From positions 1-6,249 of the forward strand of contig JAUXCK010000180.1 of the NCBI GenBank assembly GCA_030618925.1: a stretch of DNA of 6,249 nucleotides. The letters run 5' to 3'. This document shows positions 1 to 5,650 of the stretch, piece by piece (position 1 is the first letter of the stretch; every line of letters begins with the position of its first letter). The position numbers and the translations under genes are program-made. The DNA comes from Desulfobacteraceae bacterium (GTDB lineage Bacteria > Desulfobacterota > Desulfobacteria > Desulfobacterales > SURF-7). The notes under the pieces are model-generated. The model worked only from the letters and a program-made list of their open reading frames with translations. It did no database searches and was not told the origin of the DNA.

Positions 1-169
1 CCCGGACATAGGGAAAATCACCTGGGTCTCCCACCTTTTCATCATAATCAAATTCAGACATGTCATCAGGCGTGTAGCAATCTTTAACCGCCAATCCTGA
101 ATTTGTGCTCTTTATGTCGGATTTTTGATAATATCCGTCTGAAATATTTTTTTTTCCTGTTTTACCCAT
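1..169 (-). CDS. Methylmalonyl-CoA mutase-type acyl-CoA mutase, large subunit, N-terminal fragment (partial)
   Basis: Only the first 56 codons lie in the window; the gene continues past its left edge. The visible part reads like the N-terminal arm of B12-dependent acyl-CoA mutase large subunits: SGLAVKDCYTPDD (residues 24-36), then F-D-Y-D-E-K-V-G, P-G-D-F-P-Y-V-R (49-56), matching the family pattern SGxxVKxxYTPEDL...LGxPGxYPYTRG. These enzymes interconvert branched and linear acyl-CoAs by adenosylcobalamin radical rearrangement. The substrate (methylmalonyl, isobutyryl, an alkylsuccinyl-CoA) cannot be decided, since the discriminating residues and any B12 domain lie outside. The start at 169 is chosen because GGGAG (182-178) sits 8 nt upstream; an in-frame ATG at 196 has no ribosome binding site. 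It lies 62 nt after the enoyl-CoA hydratase and is probably in the same operon. The family call is firm for so short a piece, the substrate open. Confidence 0.8.
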   Translation of the reverse strand, partial: MGKTGKKNISDGYYQKSDIKSTNSGLAVKDCYTPDDMSEFDYDEKVGDPGDFPYVR

Positions 170-177
170 AATCAAAT

Positions 178-182
178 CTCCC
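178..182 (-). promoter_or_regulatory. Ribosome binding site of the mutase gene
   Basis: GGGAG on the minus strand, 8 nt before the ATG at 169. It decides this start over the in-frame ATG at 196, which has nothing comparable upstream. Confidence 0.6.
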
Positions 183-231
183 GCCTGATCCCCCATCTTG
201 ATGTTTTGTCAGCATTCGGTATCAGCCCCGG

Positions 232-1023
232 TTAACTTCCTTTAAACAAAGGCGTCCGCTTTTCCATAAACGCGGTGATTCCCTCTTTTGCATCCATTGT
301 CCTCAAAAGTGATTCAAGGCCTTTCATTTCAATCGCCAGGCCTTCGGTCATGGAAACATCCATTCCTTTATTGATGCACTTTTTAATAACAGCGATGGAA
401 ATCCGCGCACGGTTTTTGAATTCTTCGGCAAATGCAATGCATTTTTCCAATATGTCTTCATTCTCATGAATCTGATCCACAACGCCCATATCCAGTGCGT
501 GTTGGGCATCCAGGAGAAGACTTCGATAGATGATGTCTTTTGCTTTGCTTTTTCCGATCAACCGGGCCAGCCGCTGGGTTCCGCCGGCCCCTGGAAGAAG
601 GCCCAGGTTTACTTCCGGTAATCCCAGCCGGGCCTTTCCCCTGGCCATAAATCGGAAATCACACGCCAGGGCCAGTTCCAGGCCTCCTCCCATAGCATGC
701 CCGCCGATGCATGCAATAACCGGAAATGGCAGATCTTCTATCTCGTTAAATGCCTGCTGCAGCCTTTTGTTTGAAAATATCATATTGCCTACCAGATCGT
801 CACCGTCCATAAACTTTTTGATCATTTTTATATCCGCTCCGGCAATAAAGATACCCTTCACTTTGCTGGCAATGACCATTGCATATATTTCAGATGAAAG
901 CTTCCGGACACCGGCCAGCTTCTCCAGCAATTCACCTGACAAATCGATATTCAGGCCATTTGCCGGCGGAGTGTTAAAATAAAGAATGATGAGTCCGTCA
1001 CGATTTATAATTTCCAGAGCCAT
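232..1023 (-). CDS. Enoyl-CoA hydratase (crotonase family, BadK-like)
   Basis: A 263-residue crotonase, a normal length. It should add water across a 2,3-enoyl-CoA in the cytoplasm. The oxyanion-hole segments are IAGADI (60-65) and MGGGLELALACD (111-122). Both catalytic glutamates of true hydratases are present: E116 in GGGLEL and E137 in LGLPEVNLGLLPGAGGTQRL (133-152), equivalent to rat crotonase E144 and E164. The C-terminus, KEGITAFMEKRTPLF, is the usual one. AAGGAG (1039-1034) lies 10 nt before the ATG. The gene follows the acyl-CoA dehydrogenase by 39 nt and precedes the mutase, so it can hydrate the dehydrogenase's product. Similarity to BadK (cyclohex-1-ene-1-carboxyl-CoA hydratase) is recalled and is shared with many crotonases. 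The enzyme class is secure, while the ring substrate is inferred from the neighbours. Confidence 0.92.
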   Translation of the reverse strand: MALEIINRDGLIILYFNTPPANGLNIDLSGELLEKLAGVRKLSSEIYAMVIASKVKGIFIAGADIKMIKKFMDGDDLVGNMIFSNKRLQQAFNEIEDLPFPVIACIGGHAMGGGLELALACDFRFMARGKARLGLPEVNLGLLPGAGGTQRLARLIGKSKAKDIIYRSLLLDAQHALDMGVVDQIHENEDILEKCIAFAEEFKNRARISIAVIKKCINKGMDVSMTEGLAIEMKGLESLLRTMDAKEGITAFMEKRTPLFKGS

Positions 1024-1062
1024 GGAAAAATGTCTCCTTATCTGTCCCGGTGATTTCCGTAT

Positions 1063-2205
1063 CTAATAGATCTTGGACAATTGGCGGGCGATCTGGATCC
1101 GCTGAACTTGATTGGTTCCTTCAATGATCTGTGTTGCTTTTGCATCCCGCATTAATTTTTCGACAGGATAATCCTCAGTATACCCGTAGCCACCCAATAC
1201 CTGAACAGCATCAGTGGTCACTTTCATGGCAATGTCTGATGCCGCACATTTGGCGATGGATGCATAATAGTGAAGGTTTTTTTCTCCGCGGTCGACTTTT
1301 TCGGCGATGTTATAGACAAGTGCTCTGGCCAGTTCAACCTGTATGGCCATATCCGCCAGCATGAACGAGATCCCTTGAAAGTTTATGATTGAGGTGCCGA
1401 ACTGCTCCCTGTCTTTGGCGTATGCAACGGCTGCCTCCATGGCGCCCTGGGCCATCCCCAGTCCCATGGCTGCGACCATCACACGCGTTTCCGTCAGGGA
1501 TTGATGAACCAATTGCCAGCCCTTGCCGGCTTCACCCAGCAGATTTTCTTTTGACACGCGTACATTGTCGAAGACCAATTCACACGTCGGCGAAGCACGG
1601 AATCCCATTTTGCTTTCCGCTTTTCCCACCGTAAAGCCCGGCGTATCCCTTTCCACCAGGAAGGCCGTGATGCCATCCCTGCGGAGCTCCGGATTCAAGG
1701 TGGAAAAAACAACGTACAGATCCGTCAACCCGCTATTCGATACAAAGCATTTATTGCCGTTGAGAATGTAATCTTCTCCTTCAAGGGTTGCTGTTGTCTG
1801 CAGGGAAAAGGCATCAGATCCGGCATTGGGCTCGGTAAGGGCAAATCCCACCATATAATCTCCCTTGCCGATTTTTGGAAGGTATCTGTCTTTCTGTGCC
1901 GGGTTCGCCCCTTTCATGAAACTGCATAAGCCCGCGTGATGATGGGCAACGGTATTGGCGCAGGTACCGTCTACACGCGCCAGTTCCTCGACAACGATGA
2001 CACTTGACGTGTAGTCCATTTCAACACCGCCATACGCTTCAGGAACACGGATGACGAACAGGCCGGCATCGACGAAGACCTCATGGAGCGCTTGCGGATA
2101 CACCTTGGTTTTGTCGGCCTCTTTCGCCAACTCGGCAATTTTGTCCCTGCAGAGTTCGCGAACCATTTTCCGAATCATTTTGTGTGTTTTAGAGGAAGTG
2201 GCCAT
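1063..2205 (-). CDS. Acyl-CoA dehydrogenase (FAD-dependent; AliB-like role proposed)
   Basis: A 380-residue acyl-CoA dehydrogenase, close to the usual length. It introduces a 2,3 double bond into an acyl-CoA and passes electrons to electron-transfer flavoprotein. Visible motifs: FAD/substrate signature GFALTEPNAGSD (120-131), GFRASPTCELVFDNVRV in the middle beta domain, C-terminal signature QVLGGYGYT (335-343) with R353-D354, and catalytic base E362 in IIEGTNQVQR. Having the glutamate in EGT is typical of short/medium-chain and cyclic-acyl enzymes. Two oddities: no Shine-Dalgarno lies before the ATG at 2205 (an in-frame TAA is only four codons upstream), and the usual LTEEQ leader before the first helix is replaced by MATSSKTHK. 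ATG at codon 10 is an alternative start but also lacks a binding site. It sits between the SDR and hydratase genes; cyclohexanecarboxyl-CoA as substrate is inference from context. Confidence 0.94.
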   Translation of the reverse strand: MATSSKTHKMIRKMVRELCRDKIAELAKEADKTKVYPQALHEVFVDAGLFVIRVPEAYGGVEMDYTSSVIVVEELARVDGTCANTVAHHHAGLCSFMKGANPAQKDRYLPKIGKGDYMVGFALTEPNAGSDAFSLQTTATLEGEDYILNGNKCFVSNSGLTDLYVVFSTLNPELRRDGITAFLVERDTPGFTVGKAESKMGFRASPTCELVFDNVRVSKENLLGEAGKGWQLVHQSLTETRVMVAAMGLGMAQGAMEAAVAYAKDREQFGTSIINFQGISFMLADMAIQVELARALVYNIAEKVDRGEKNLHYYASIAKCAASDIAMKVTTDAVQVLGGYGYTEDYPVEKLMRDAKATQIIEGTNQVQRIQIARQLSKIY

Positions 2206-2243
2206 TGTATGATGTTAACCCGTGTTTCACATTTTATATTAGG

Positions 2244-2265
2244 TTTTTTCGCCGGTCCGAAAAAA
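2244..2265 (-). other. 8-bp stem-loop in the gap before the acyl-CoA dehydrogenase
   Basis: Perfect 8-bp arms (TTTTTTCG / CGAAAAAA) flank a 6-nt loop. It sits in the 85-nt gap between the SDR stop and the acyl-CoA dehydrogenase start. On the leftward transcript it reads U-tract, CG, loop, CG, A-tract, so the U-run is on the 5' side and this is not a standard intrinsic terminator. It could be an mRNA processing or stability element, or chance. Confidence 0.35.
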
Positions 2266-2290
2266 AGGAAGGTCGTTTCTATAAACTAGC

Positions 2291-3043
2291 CTATCCTGCC
2301 ATGGTCAACCCACCGCTGATGCTTAATATCTGCCCGGTAACGTAATCTGACATGCCGGAAGCAAAAAACAATACCCCGTTTCCCAAATCCTCGGGTTGAC
2401 CGATTCGTCTGAAGGGGATGGCTCTTTTTAATGCCTCTCTCAGTTTTTCAGTCGTCCCTTCAACAAATCCCGGTGTATCTGTTGGGCCGGGGCAAACGCA
2501 ATTTACATTGATCTGGTACCTGGCCAGTTCCCGGGCCAGGGACTTGGTAAAAGCGATGATGCCGCCCTTGCATCCTGCATACACCGTTTCACCGGAGCTT
2601 CCCACCCTGCCGGCATCGCTGCCGATATTTACGATTTTTCCTGATTTTTTTTCCATCATATGGGGAAGGACAGCATGACAGCAGTTAACAGGGCCTTTGT
2701 AATTAAAATCAATCACCCAGTTTCGAAATTCTTCCGTTGTCTCCCAGAATGGCATGGCCCTGTCGCCGCCGGCATTATTGACCAGTATGTCTATTGCCCC
2801 CAGCCTTTCAATGGTCTCCTTTGCGAGATTTTCAGCAGAAGAGACTTTGGTGACATCCAGATTGATATTGATGCAGTCGACTTTATATTTTTCAGAAATT
2901 TCTCTGGCCACCGCTTCGGCCTGCGCGTCATTAATATCCGCAACGACGACATCCGCTCCATATTGCGCCAGTTTCATCGCAATACCCTTGCCGATTCCGC
3001 TTGCAGAGCCGGTTACAATTGAAACCTTTCCTTTGATATCCAT
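2291..3043 (-). CDS. Short-chain dehydrogenase, BadH-like 3-hydroxyacyl-CoA (2-hydroxycyclohexanecarboxyl-CoA) dehydrogenase
   Basis: A 250-residue classical SDR, one Rossmann domain, that should oxidise a beta-hydroxyacyl-CoA to the ketone with NAD. Seen: TGSASGIG cofactor loop (11-18), D36 after the second strand (favours NAD over NADP), NNAG (89-92), N114, catalytic S142, Y155 and K159 (YxxxK), and PGPTDT (185-190). The stretches GSDAGRVGSSGETVYAGCKGG and VCPGPTDT, and the ending SGGLTM, resemble my recollection of Rhodopseudomonas BadH more than generic FabG. ATG at 3043 is chosen because AAGGGG (3057-3052) lies 8 nt upstream; the longer GTG start at 3052 would overlap that site. It is 83 nt after the MenB/BadI-type gene, whose substrate it would produce. 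FabG-like ketoacyl reductase is the alternative; the context argues against it. Confidence 0.92.
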   Translation of the reverse strand: MDIKGKVSIVTGSASGIGKGIAMKLAQYGADVVVADINDAQAEAVAREISEKYKVDCININLDVTKVSSAENLAKETIERLGAIDILVNNAGGDRAMPFWETTEEFRNWVIDFNYKGPVNCCHAVLPHMMEKKSGKIVNIGSDAGRVGSSGETVYAGCKGGIIAFTKSLARELARYQINVNCVCPGPTDTPGFVEGTTEKLREALKRAIPFRRIGQPEDLGNGVLFFASGMSDYVTGQILSISGGLTMAG

Positions 3044-3051
3044 GGCATTCA

Positions 3052-3057
3052 CCCCTT
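3052..3057 (-). promoter_or_regulatory. Ribosome binding site of the SDR gene
   Basis: AAGGGG on the minus strand, 8 nt before ATG 3043. Its last G is also the first base of the GTG at 3052, so the ATG three codons later is the more plausible start. Confidence 0.55.
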
Positions 3058-3126
3058 TTATAAGTTATTCAACTTTTTATTTTCTTAAGATGGACCTGGT
3101 GGAAAACAAATTCCGCATGTGTGCCC

Positions 3127-3909
3127 TTATTTTAAAAATTGTCTCCAATCGGCTTTTCTTTTCTCCATCCAGGAGGCCCTGCCTTCAATGGCTTCATCAC
3201 TTTTATAGTATTCCCACAATCCTTCACCGGCCAGGCGTTGCATTCCGTATATCCAGTCCGATGGGGCATTCATTGCAATTTTTAAGAAACCCAGGGCTGT
3301 TGGACTTTTGTCCAGAATTTCCTGACACCAGCTATTGACTTCTTCCATTAATTTGTCCGGGGCCACGACTTTATTGACCAGGCCCATTTCCAAAGCCTGT
3401 TGGGCGGTGTATTTTCTGCAGAGAAACCACATTTCCCTTGCTTTTTTTTCACCAATTACCCGGGCCAGATAAGCAGCCCCAAAGCCTGCCTCAAAGCTGC
3501 CGACAGAAGGGCCCACCTGTGCAAATCGAGCGGTTTCAGAAGCAATGCTGATGTCACATAAAACATGCATGATATGCCCTCCGCCGACAGCCCAGCCGTT
3601 TACGGCGGCGATAACGGGTTTCTGTGACATTCGTATCAACCGCTCCACTTCGAATATTTTTTTAACCCCTTTGCTGTAGCCGGATTTTAGTCCGATGACA
3701 TCTTCCGAATCCCCACCGGTGCAGAAAAACTTATCCCCCGCGCCCGTGATGACGATGACGCCGATTCCTGGATCCTCTTTTGCGTCTTCCAGCGCCTCGA
3801 TCATTTCCTTCAGCGTTTGGGTGCGAACCGCATTTCCCTTGTCCGGCCTGTTGATGGTTATTTTCGCCACACCATCCTCTTTCTCGCACAAAATGTCACT
3901 GAATTCCAT
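3127..3909 (-). CDS. MenB/BadI-type crotonase; probable 2-ketocyclohexanecarboxyl-CoA hydrolase-like ring-cleaving enzyme
   Basis: A 260-residue crotonase-fold protein of the MenB/BadI branch. Seen: NRPDKGNAVR (20-29), CTGGD (63-67), GGGHIMHVLCD (109-119) with H112 where hydratases have the first catalytic Glu, QVGPSVGSFEAGFG (131-144), GEKKAREMWFLCRKY (153-167), and C-terminal EGRASWMEKRKADW. Lack of the hydratase Glu pair means it is unlikely to be a hydratase. BadI hydrolyses a cyclic beta-keto-acyl-CoA to a dicarboxylic acyl-CoA, while MenB makes dihydroxynaphthoyl-CoA. No other men gene is near, and a BadH-like SDR follows 83 nt downstream, so the BadI role is favoured. E140 replaces the Asp found in both families (GSFD/GSVD), a conservative but unusual swap. 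AGGAGG (3919-3914) is 4 nt from the ATG. First large gene of the leftward operon. Confidence 0.88.
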   Translation of the reverse strand: MEFSDILCEKEDGVAKITINRPDKGNAVRTQTLKEMIEALEDAKEDPGIGVIVITGAGDKFFCTGGDSEDVIGLKSGYSKGVKKIFEVERLIRMSQKPVIAAVNGWAVGGGHIMHVLCDISIASETARFAQVGPSVGSFEAGFGAAYLARVIGEKKAREMWFLCRKYTAQQALEMGLVNKVVAPDKLMEEVNSWCQEILDKSPTALGFLKIAMNAPSDWIYGMQRLAGEGLWEYYKSDEAIEGRASWMEKRKADWRQFLK

Positions 3910-3991
3910 ATTCCCTCCTTTTTGATGAAATACCCCACGCGGTAAATTCGTCTTTTAACGCTGCCTGTTCAGCTTTCAACCCATAAGCCAT
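3896..3991 (-). CDS. Possible 31-residue leader ORF overlapping the next start
   Basis: A short frame, beginning MAYGLKAEQ and ending RREYGIQ, with a well placed ribosome binding site (GAGGAG, 4003-3998, 6 nt before the ATG at 3991). It overlaps the first 14 nt of the MenB/BadI-type gene in another frame. That gene's own AGGAGG is formed by the small ORF's AGG-AGG codons, and the stop falls 11 nt past the downstream ATG. This arrangement would allow translational coupling. The peptide is charged, with no signal or membrane segment, and I recognise no family. It may be a genuine small protein, a coupling leader, or the remnant of a lost gene. Confidence 0.4.
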   Translation of the reverse strand: MAYGLKAEQAALKDEFTAWGISSKRREYGIQ

Positions 3992-3997
3992 TCATTT

Positions 3998-4003
3998 CTC
4001 CTC
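3998..4003 (-). promoter_or_regulatory. Ribosome binding site of the 31-codon leader ORF
   Basis: GAGGAG on the minus strand, 6 nt from ATG 3991 and 2 nt from another ATG at 3995 that opens only an 8-codon frame. Such a strong site ahead of no large gene is the main reason to take the small ORF seriously. Confidence 0.5.
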
Positions 4004-4017
4004 AATTGTACTAATTT

Positions 4018-4037
4018 AATTATATTTCTATATAATT
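4018..4037. promoter_or_regulatory. Inverted repeat over the leftward -10 box (candidate operator)
   Basis: AATTATAT, 4-nt spacer TTCT, ATATAATT: perfect 8-bp arms, 20 bp in total, covering the -10 hexamer (4034-4029) and the expected transcription start of the leftward operon. Size and position suit a TetR-family operator. Being pure A/T in the arms within an AT-rich stretch, it could also arise by chance. Confidence 0.4.
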
Positions 4038-4057
4038 TATATTGGTTTTCGTGTCAA
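4029..4057 (-). promoter_or_regulatory. Sigma-70-type promoter of the leftward catabolic operon
   Basis: On the minus strand, a perfect -35 TTGACA (4057-4052), exactly 17 nt, then TATATA (4034-4029). Transcription should start near 4022, about 20-30 nt before the GAGGAG of the leader ORF. No competing promoter was seen between here and the MenB/BadI-type gene. Confidence 0.65.
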
Positions 4058-4244
4058 TCGTTTTTCTAACCAGTAATTTTTTTTCAGAGCAACAACTTAT
4101 TAACACATTATATTTATTGATATATTATAATAATTTTATAAAAAAGAACCCTTTCGGAAGAACTTTATCCGCGCTTTTCATCCCTCAATTTATAAGAATT
4201 CAATTCGAGATAAGAAAATGATTATTAAATACCCGATTATTGCA

Positions 4245-4257
4245 TGTACCTGGTACA
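4245..4257. promoter_or_regulatory. 13-bp perfect palindrome TGTACC-T-GGTACA (candidate operator)
   Basis: Perfect 6-bp arms around one central base, immediately followed by the separate 8-bp palindrome GCAGCTGC (4258-4265). It stands out because it is GC-containing in an AT-rich spacer. It lies about 130 nt before the double-TetR gene and about 50 nt upstream of its weak -10, so an operator or activator site is possible. Confidence 0.4.
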
Positions 4258-4306
4258 GCAGCTGCAAATTATGAAGAGGCAAGTCAAAAACTGATCCTTA
4301 TTGTAA

Positions 4307-4312
4307 TATGAT
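4307..4312 (+). promoter_or_regulatory. Weak -10-like box for the regulator gene
   Basis: TATGAT is a good -10 match about 78 nt before the TTG start, but no convincing -35 lies 17 nt upstream (only TCAAAA at 4284-4289). This would suit a weakly expressed regulator. An imperfectly placed inverted repeat, ATACA-N5-TGTAT (4325-4339), lies just downstream of the expected start point. Confidence 0.3.
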
Positions 4313-4373
4313 AAAAAATCACCTATACAAAATCTGTATGAAAACCGTTTGTCCGTATTTTTATTAATTTGAA

Positions 4374-4379
4374 AAGGAG
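4374..4379 (+). promoter_or_regulatory. Ribosome binding site that fixes the regulator's TTG start
   Basis: AAGGAG, 10 nt before TTG 4390. The longer in-frame TTG at 4369 lies upstream of this site and would translate through it, so 4390 is the better start. Confidence 0.65.
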
Positions 4380-4389
4380 AATTCATTTC

Positions 4390-5565
4390 TTGACTAAAAC
4401 GAATTTAAACCCGAACAAGAAAATGATAATTGAAACAGCGGAAAATTTGTTCGCCACCAAAGGGTTTGCCGAAACCAATATCTCCGATATATCAAGTATC
4501 GTTGGCGTCAGTGACAGCACCATATATGAGCATTTTAAAAATAAGGAGGACATTTTATTTGCCATTCCCCAGAAGGAGACACAAGAACTGATCGACCGTA
4601 ACAACCGTCATTTGCGTGGACTTGTGGGTTCGGAAATCAAGCTTCGGAAGCTGATCTGGAACTATATGGAATTTCTTCTTGAAAAAAGAGACTATTCCGC
4701 CTTGCTGCTGTTTGCTCTAAGGCCAAACCGCGATTTTTATAAAAATGAAAATTATGGACTTCTCAAGGAATTTACAAAAATTTATAAGTCTGTCATCCTT
4801 AGTGGCCAGGAAGAAGGCATATTTTTACCGGATATAAGCCCGACGCTTTTTATTAAACTGATCATGGGCGTCGTTGATCATATCCTGTTGACCCACTATA
4901 TTGAAAACAAACCGGAAGATCCCATGACACTTTTTGACGACATGATGGATCTTTTGATCAATGCAATCACACCAAAAACCGTTGGATCCAAAATTCGTGA
5001 TAAAAGGATTAGAATCTTCCAGGCTGCAACAGACGTTTTTTCAAAAGTGGGGTATCAGAAAGCCAGGATCCAGGACATTGCCAGGTGTGCCGGTGTCGGA
5101 GACGCCACCATCTACAAGTATTTCAAAGGAAAAGAGGATATTTTATTCAGCCTGCCCATCGAGCACACAAACACCTTAATCGAAAGTCATCAGGCGCATT
5201 TAAGGGGTATTACGGAAATCACTGAGAAAATCCGTTTTTTAATCCAGCATTATCTCCATTTTTTGAACAACCATAAAAATTATGCTTCCATCTGCATATT
5301 TGACCTCCGGTATAATAAGGATTTTTACAAAACAGACGGATACCAATTGTTTAAACAATACGCCCGTTTCTTTTATGATACGGTGCATGAAGGCATTTCA
5401 AAGGGCATATTTCGAAAAACCATAAACCCCTATATCGCCATTAAAATGATTTTCGGTGTTATTGATCACATCATCATCACCTGGATCGTATTCGGGCGAC
5501 CCCAGTCTCCAATGGTATTCTCCGACGATATCAGCAATCTTGTTTTGAATTCATTGGAACCGTGA
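4390..5565 (+). CDS. Double TetR-family transcriptional regulator (two complete TetR units in one chain)
   Basis: A 391-residue protein, twice the usual TetR length, starting at TTG. Unit 1 (about 10-195) has its DNA-binding domain at 12-57, with VGVSDSTIYEHFKNKEDILF. Unit 2 (about 206-391) has its own at 208-253, with AGVGDATIYKYFKGKEDILF. The units align without any gap at a constant offset of 196 residues, including LRG (75/271), DFYK (115/311), G-V-x-D-H-I (160/356) and P-x-x-P-M (175/371). I count about 71 identities in 186 positions (38%). Both HTHs look intact, and both ligand-domain halves keep the same helices, so one chain may fold as a pseudo-dimer. The recognition segments differ (S/G, S/A, EH/KY), which would permit an asymmetric operator. 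It is divergent from the catabolic operon and probably controls it in response to an acyl-CoA or acid; that is inference. Confidence 0.95.
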   Translation: MTKTNLNPNKKMIIETAENLFATKGFAETNISDISSIVGVSDSTIYEHFKNKEDILFAIPQKETQELIDRNNRHLRGLVGSEIKLRKLIWNYMEFLLEKRDYSALLLFALRPNRDFYKNENYGLLKEFTKIYKSVILSGQEEGIFLPDISPTLFIKLIMGVVDHILLTHYIENKPEDPMTLFDDMMDLLINAITPKTVGSKIRDKRIRIFQAATDVFSKVGYQKARIQDIARCAGVGDATIYKYFKGKEDILFSLPIEHTNTLIESHQAHLRGITEITEKIRFLIQHYLHFLNNHKNYASICIFDLRYNKDFYKTDGYQLFKQYARFFYDTVHEGISKGIFRKTINPYIAIKMIFGVIDHIIITWIVFGRPQSPMVFSDDISNLVLNSLEP

Positions 5566-5650
5566 AATAGGGGATACCCGGGAAACCCGCAAATCCAAAC
5601 AAGTGGATTGGCCCTGCGATAATTGATTCGCTGAATTAAAAGGAGAAATG
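5566..5650 (+). other. Gap between regulator and phosphatase genes
   Basis: Eighty-five nt with no clear promoter. It contains two small hairpins, CGGG-AAA-CCCG near 5579-5589 and AATCCA-N6-TGGATT (5592-5609), neither followed by a T-run, so no intrinsic terminator is called. Read-through from the regulator into the phosphatase is possible. Confidence 0.5.

Larger units (their letters stand above)
4004..4389. other. Divergent intergenic control region
   Basis: About 385 nt between the leftward leader ORF and the rightward regulator, with no convincing gene on either strand. The left half (about 4011-4140) is very AT-rich, with several A/T palindromes such as TATTATAATA (4123-4132). It holds the leftward promoter, an inverted repeat on that promoter, a GC-containing palindrome at 4245-4257 and a weak rightward promoter, each listed separately. 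Nothing recognisable was found in 4141-4235. Confidence 0.7.

Noticed and set aside
530..982. 150-codon open frame on the plus strand
   Set aside because: It lies wholly antisense to the enoyl-CoA hydratase, has no ribosome site and its translation resembles no family; the minus-strand frame has catalytic motifs.
2754..3338. 194-codon open frame on the plus strand spanning parts of two genes
   Set aside because: Antisense to the SDR 5' half and the MenB/BadI-type 3' end, with low-complexity Ser/Ala/Ile translation; a shadow.
3127..3909. Menaquinone-biosynthesis MenB
   Set aside because: Sequence alone does not exclude it, but there are no other men genes, and a BadH-like SDR, acyl-CoA dehydrogenase and hydratase follow in the same operon; the ring-hydrolase role fits better.
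4130..4170. Terminator-like T-run on the minus strand (TTTTTT near 4140-4145) after a CC/GG stem
   Set aside because: The stem cannot be extended beyond 2-3 pairs, and no gene on that strand ends upstream of it.
4218..4274. 18-codon frame MIIKYPIIACTWYSSCKL in the spacer
   Set aside because: No ribosome site and it runs through the 4245-4265 palindromes; better explained as non-coding.
4390..5565. Double TetR as an assembly duplication or as two genes fused by sequencing error
   Set aside because: The halves are only about 38% identical, the frame is open throughout, and the linker contains no second ribosome site or in-frame start at the expected place.
5592..5609. Hairpin AATCCA-N6-TGGATT after the regulator as a terminator
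   Set aside because: Only 6 bp, half A/T, and no T-run follows.
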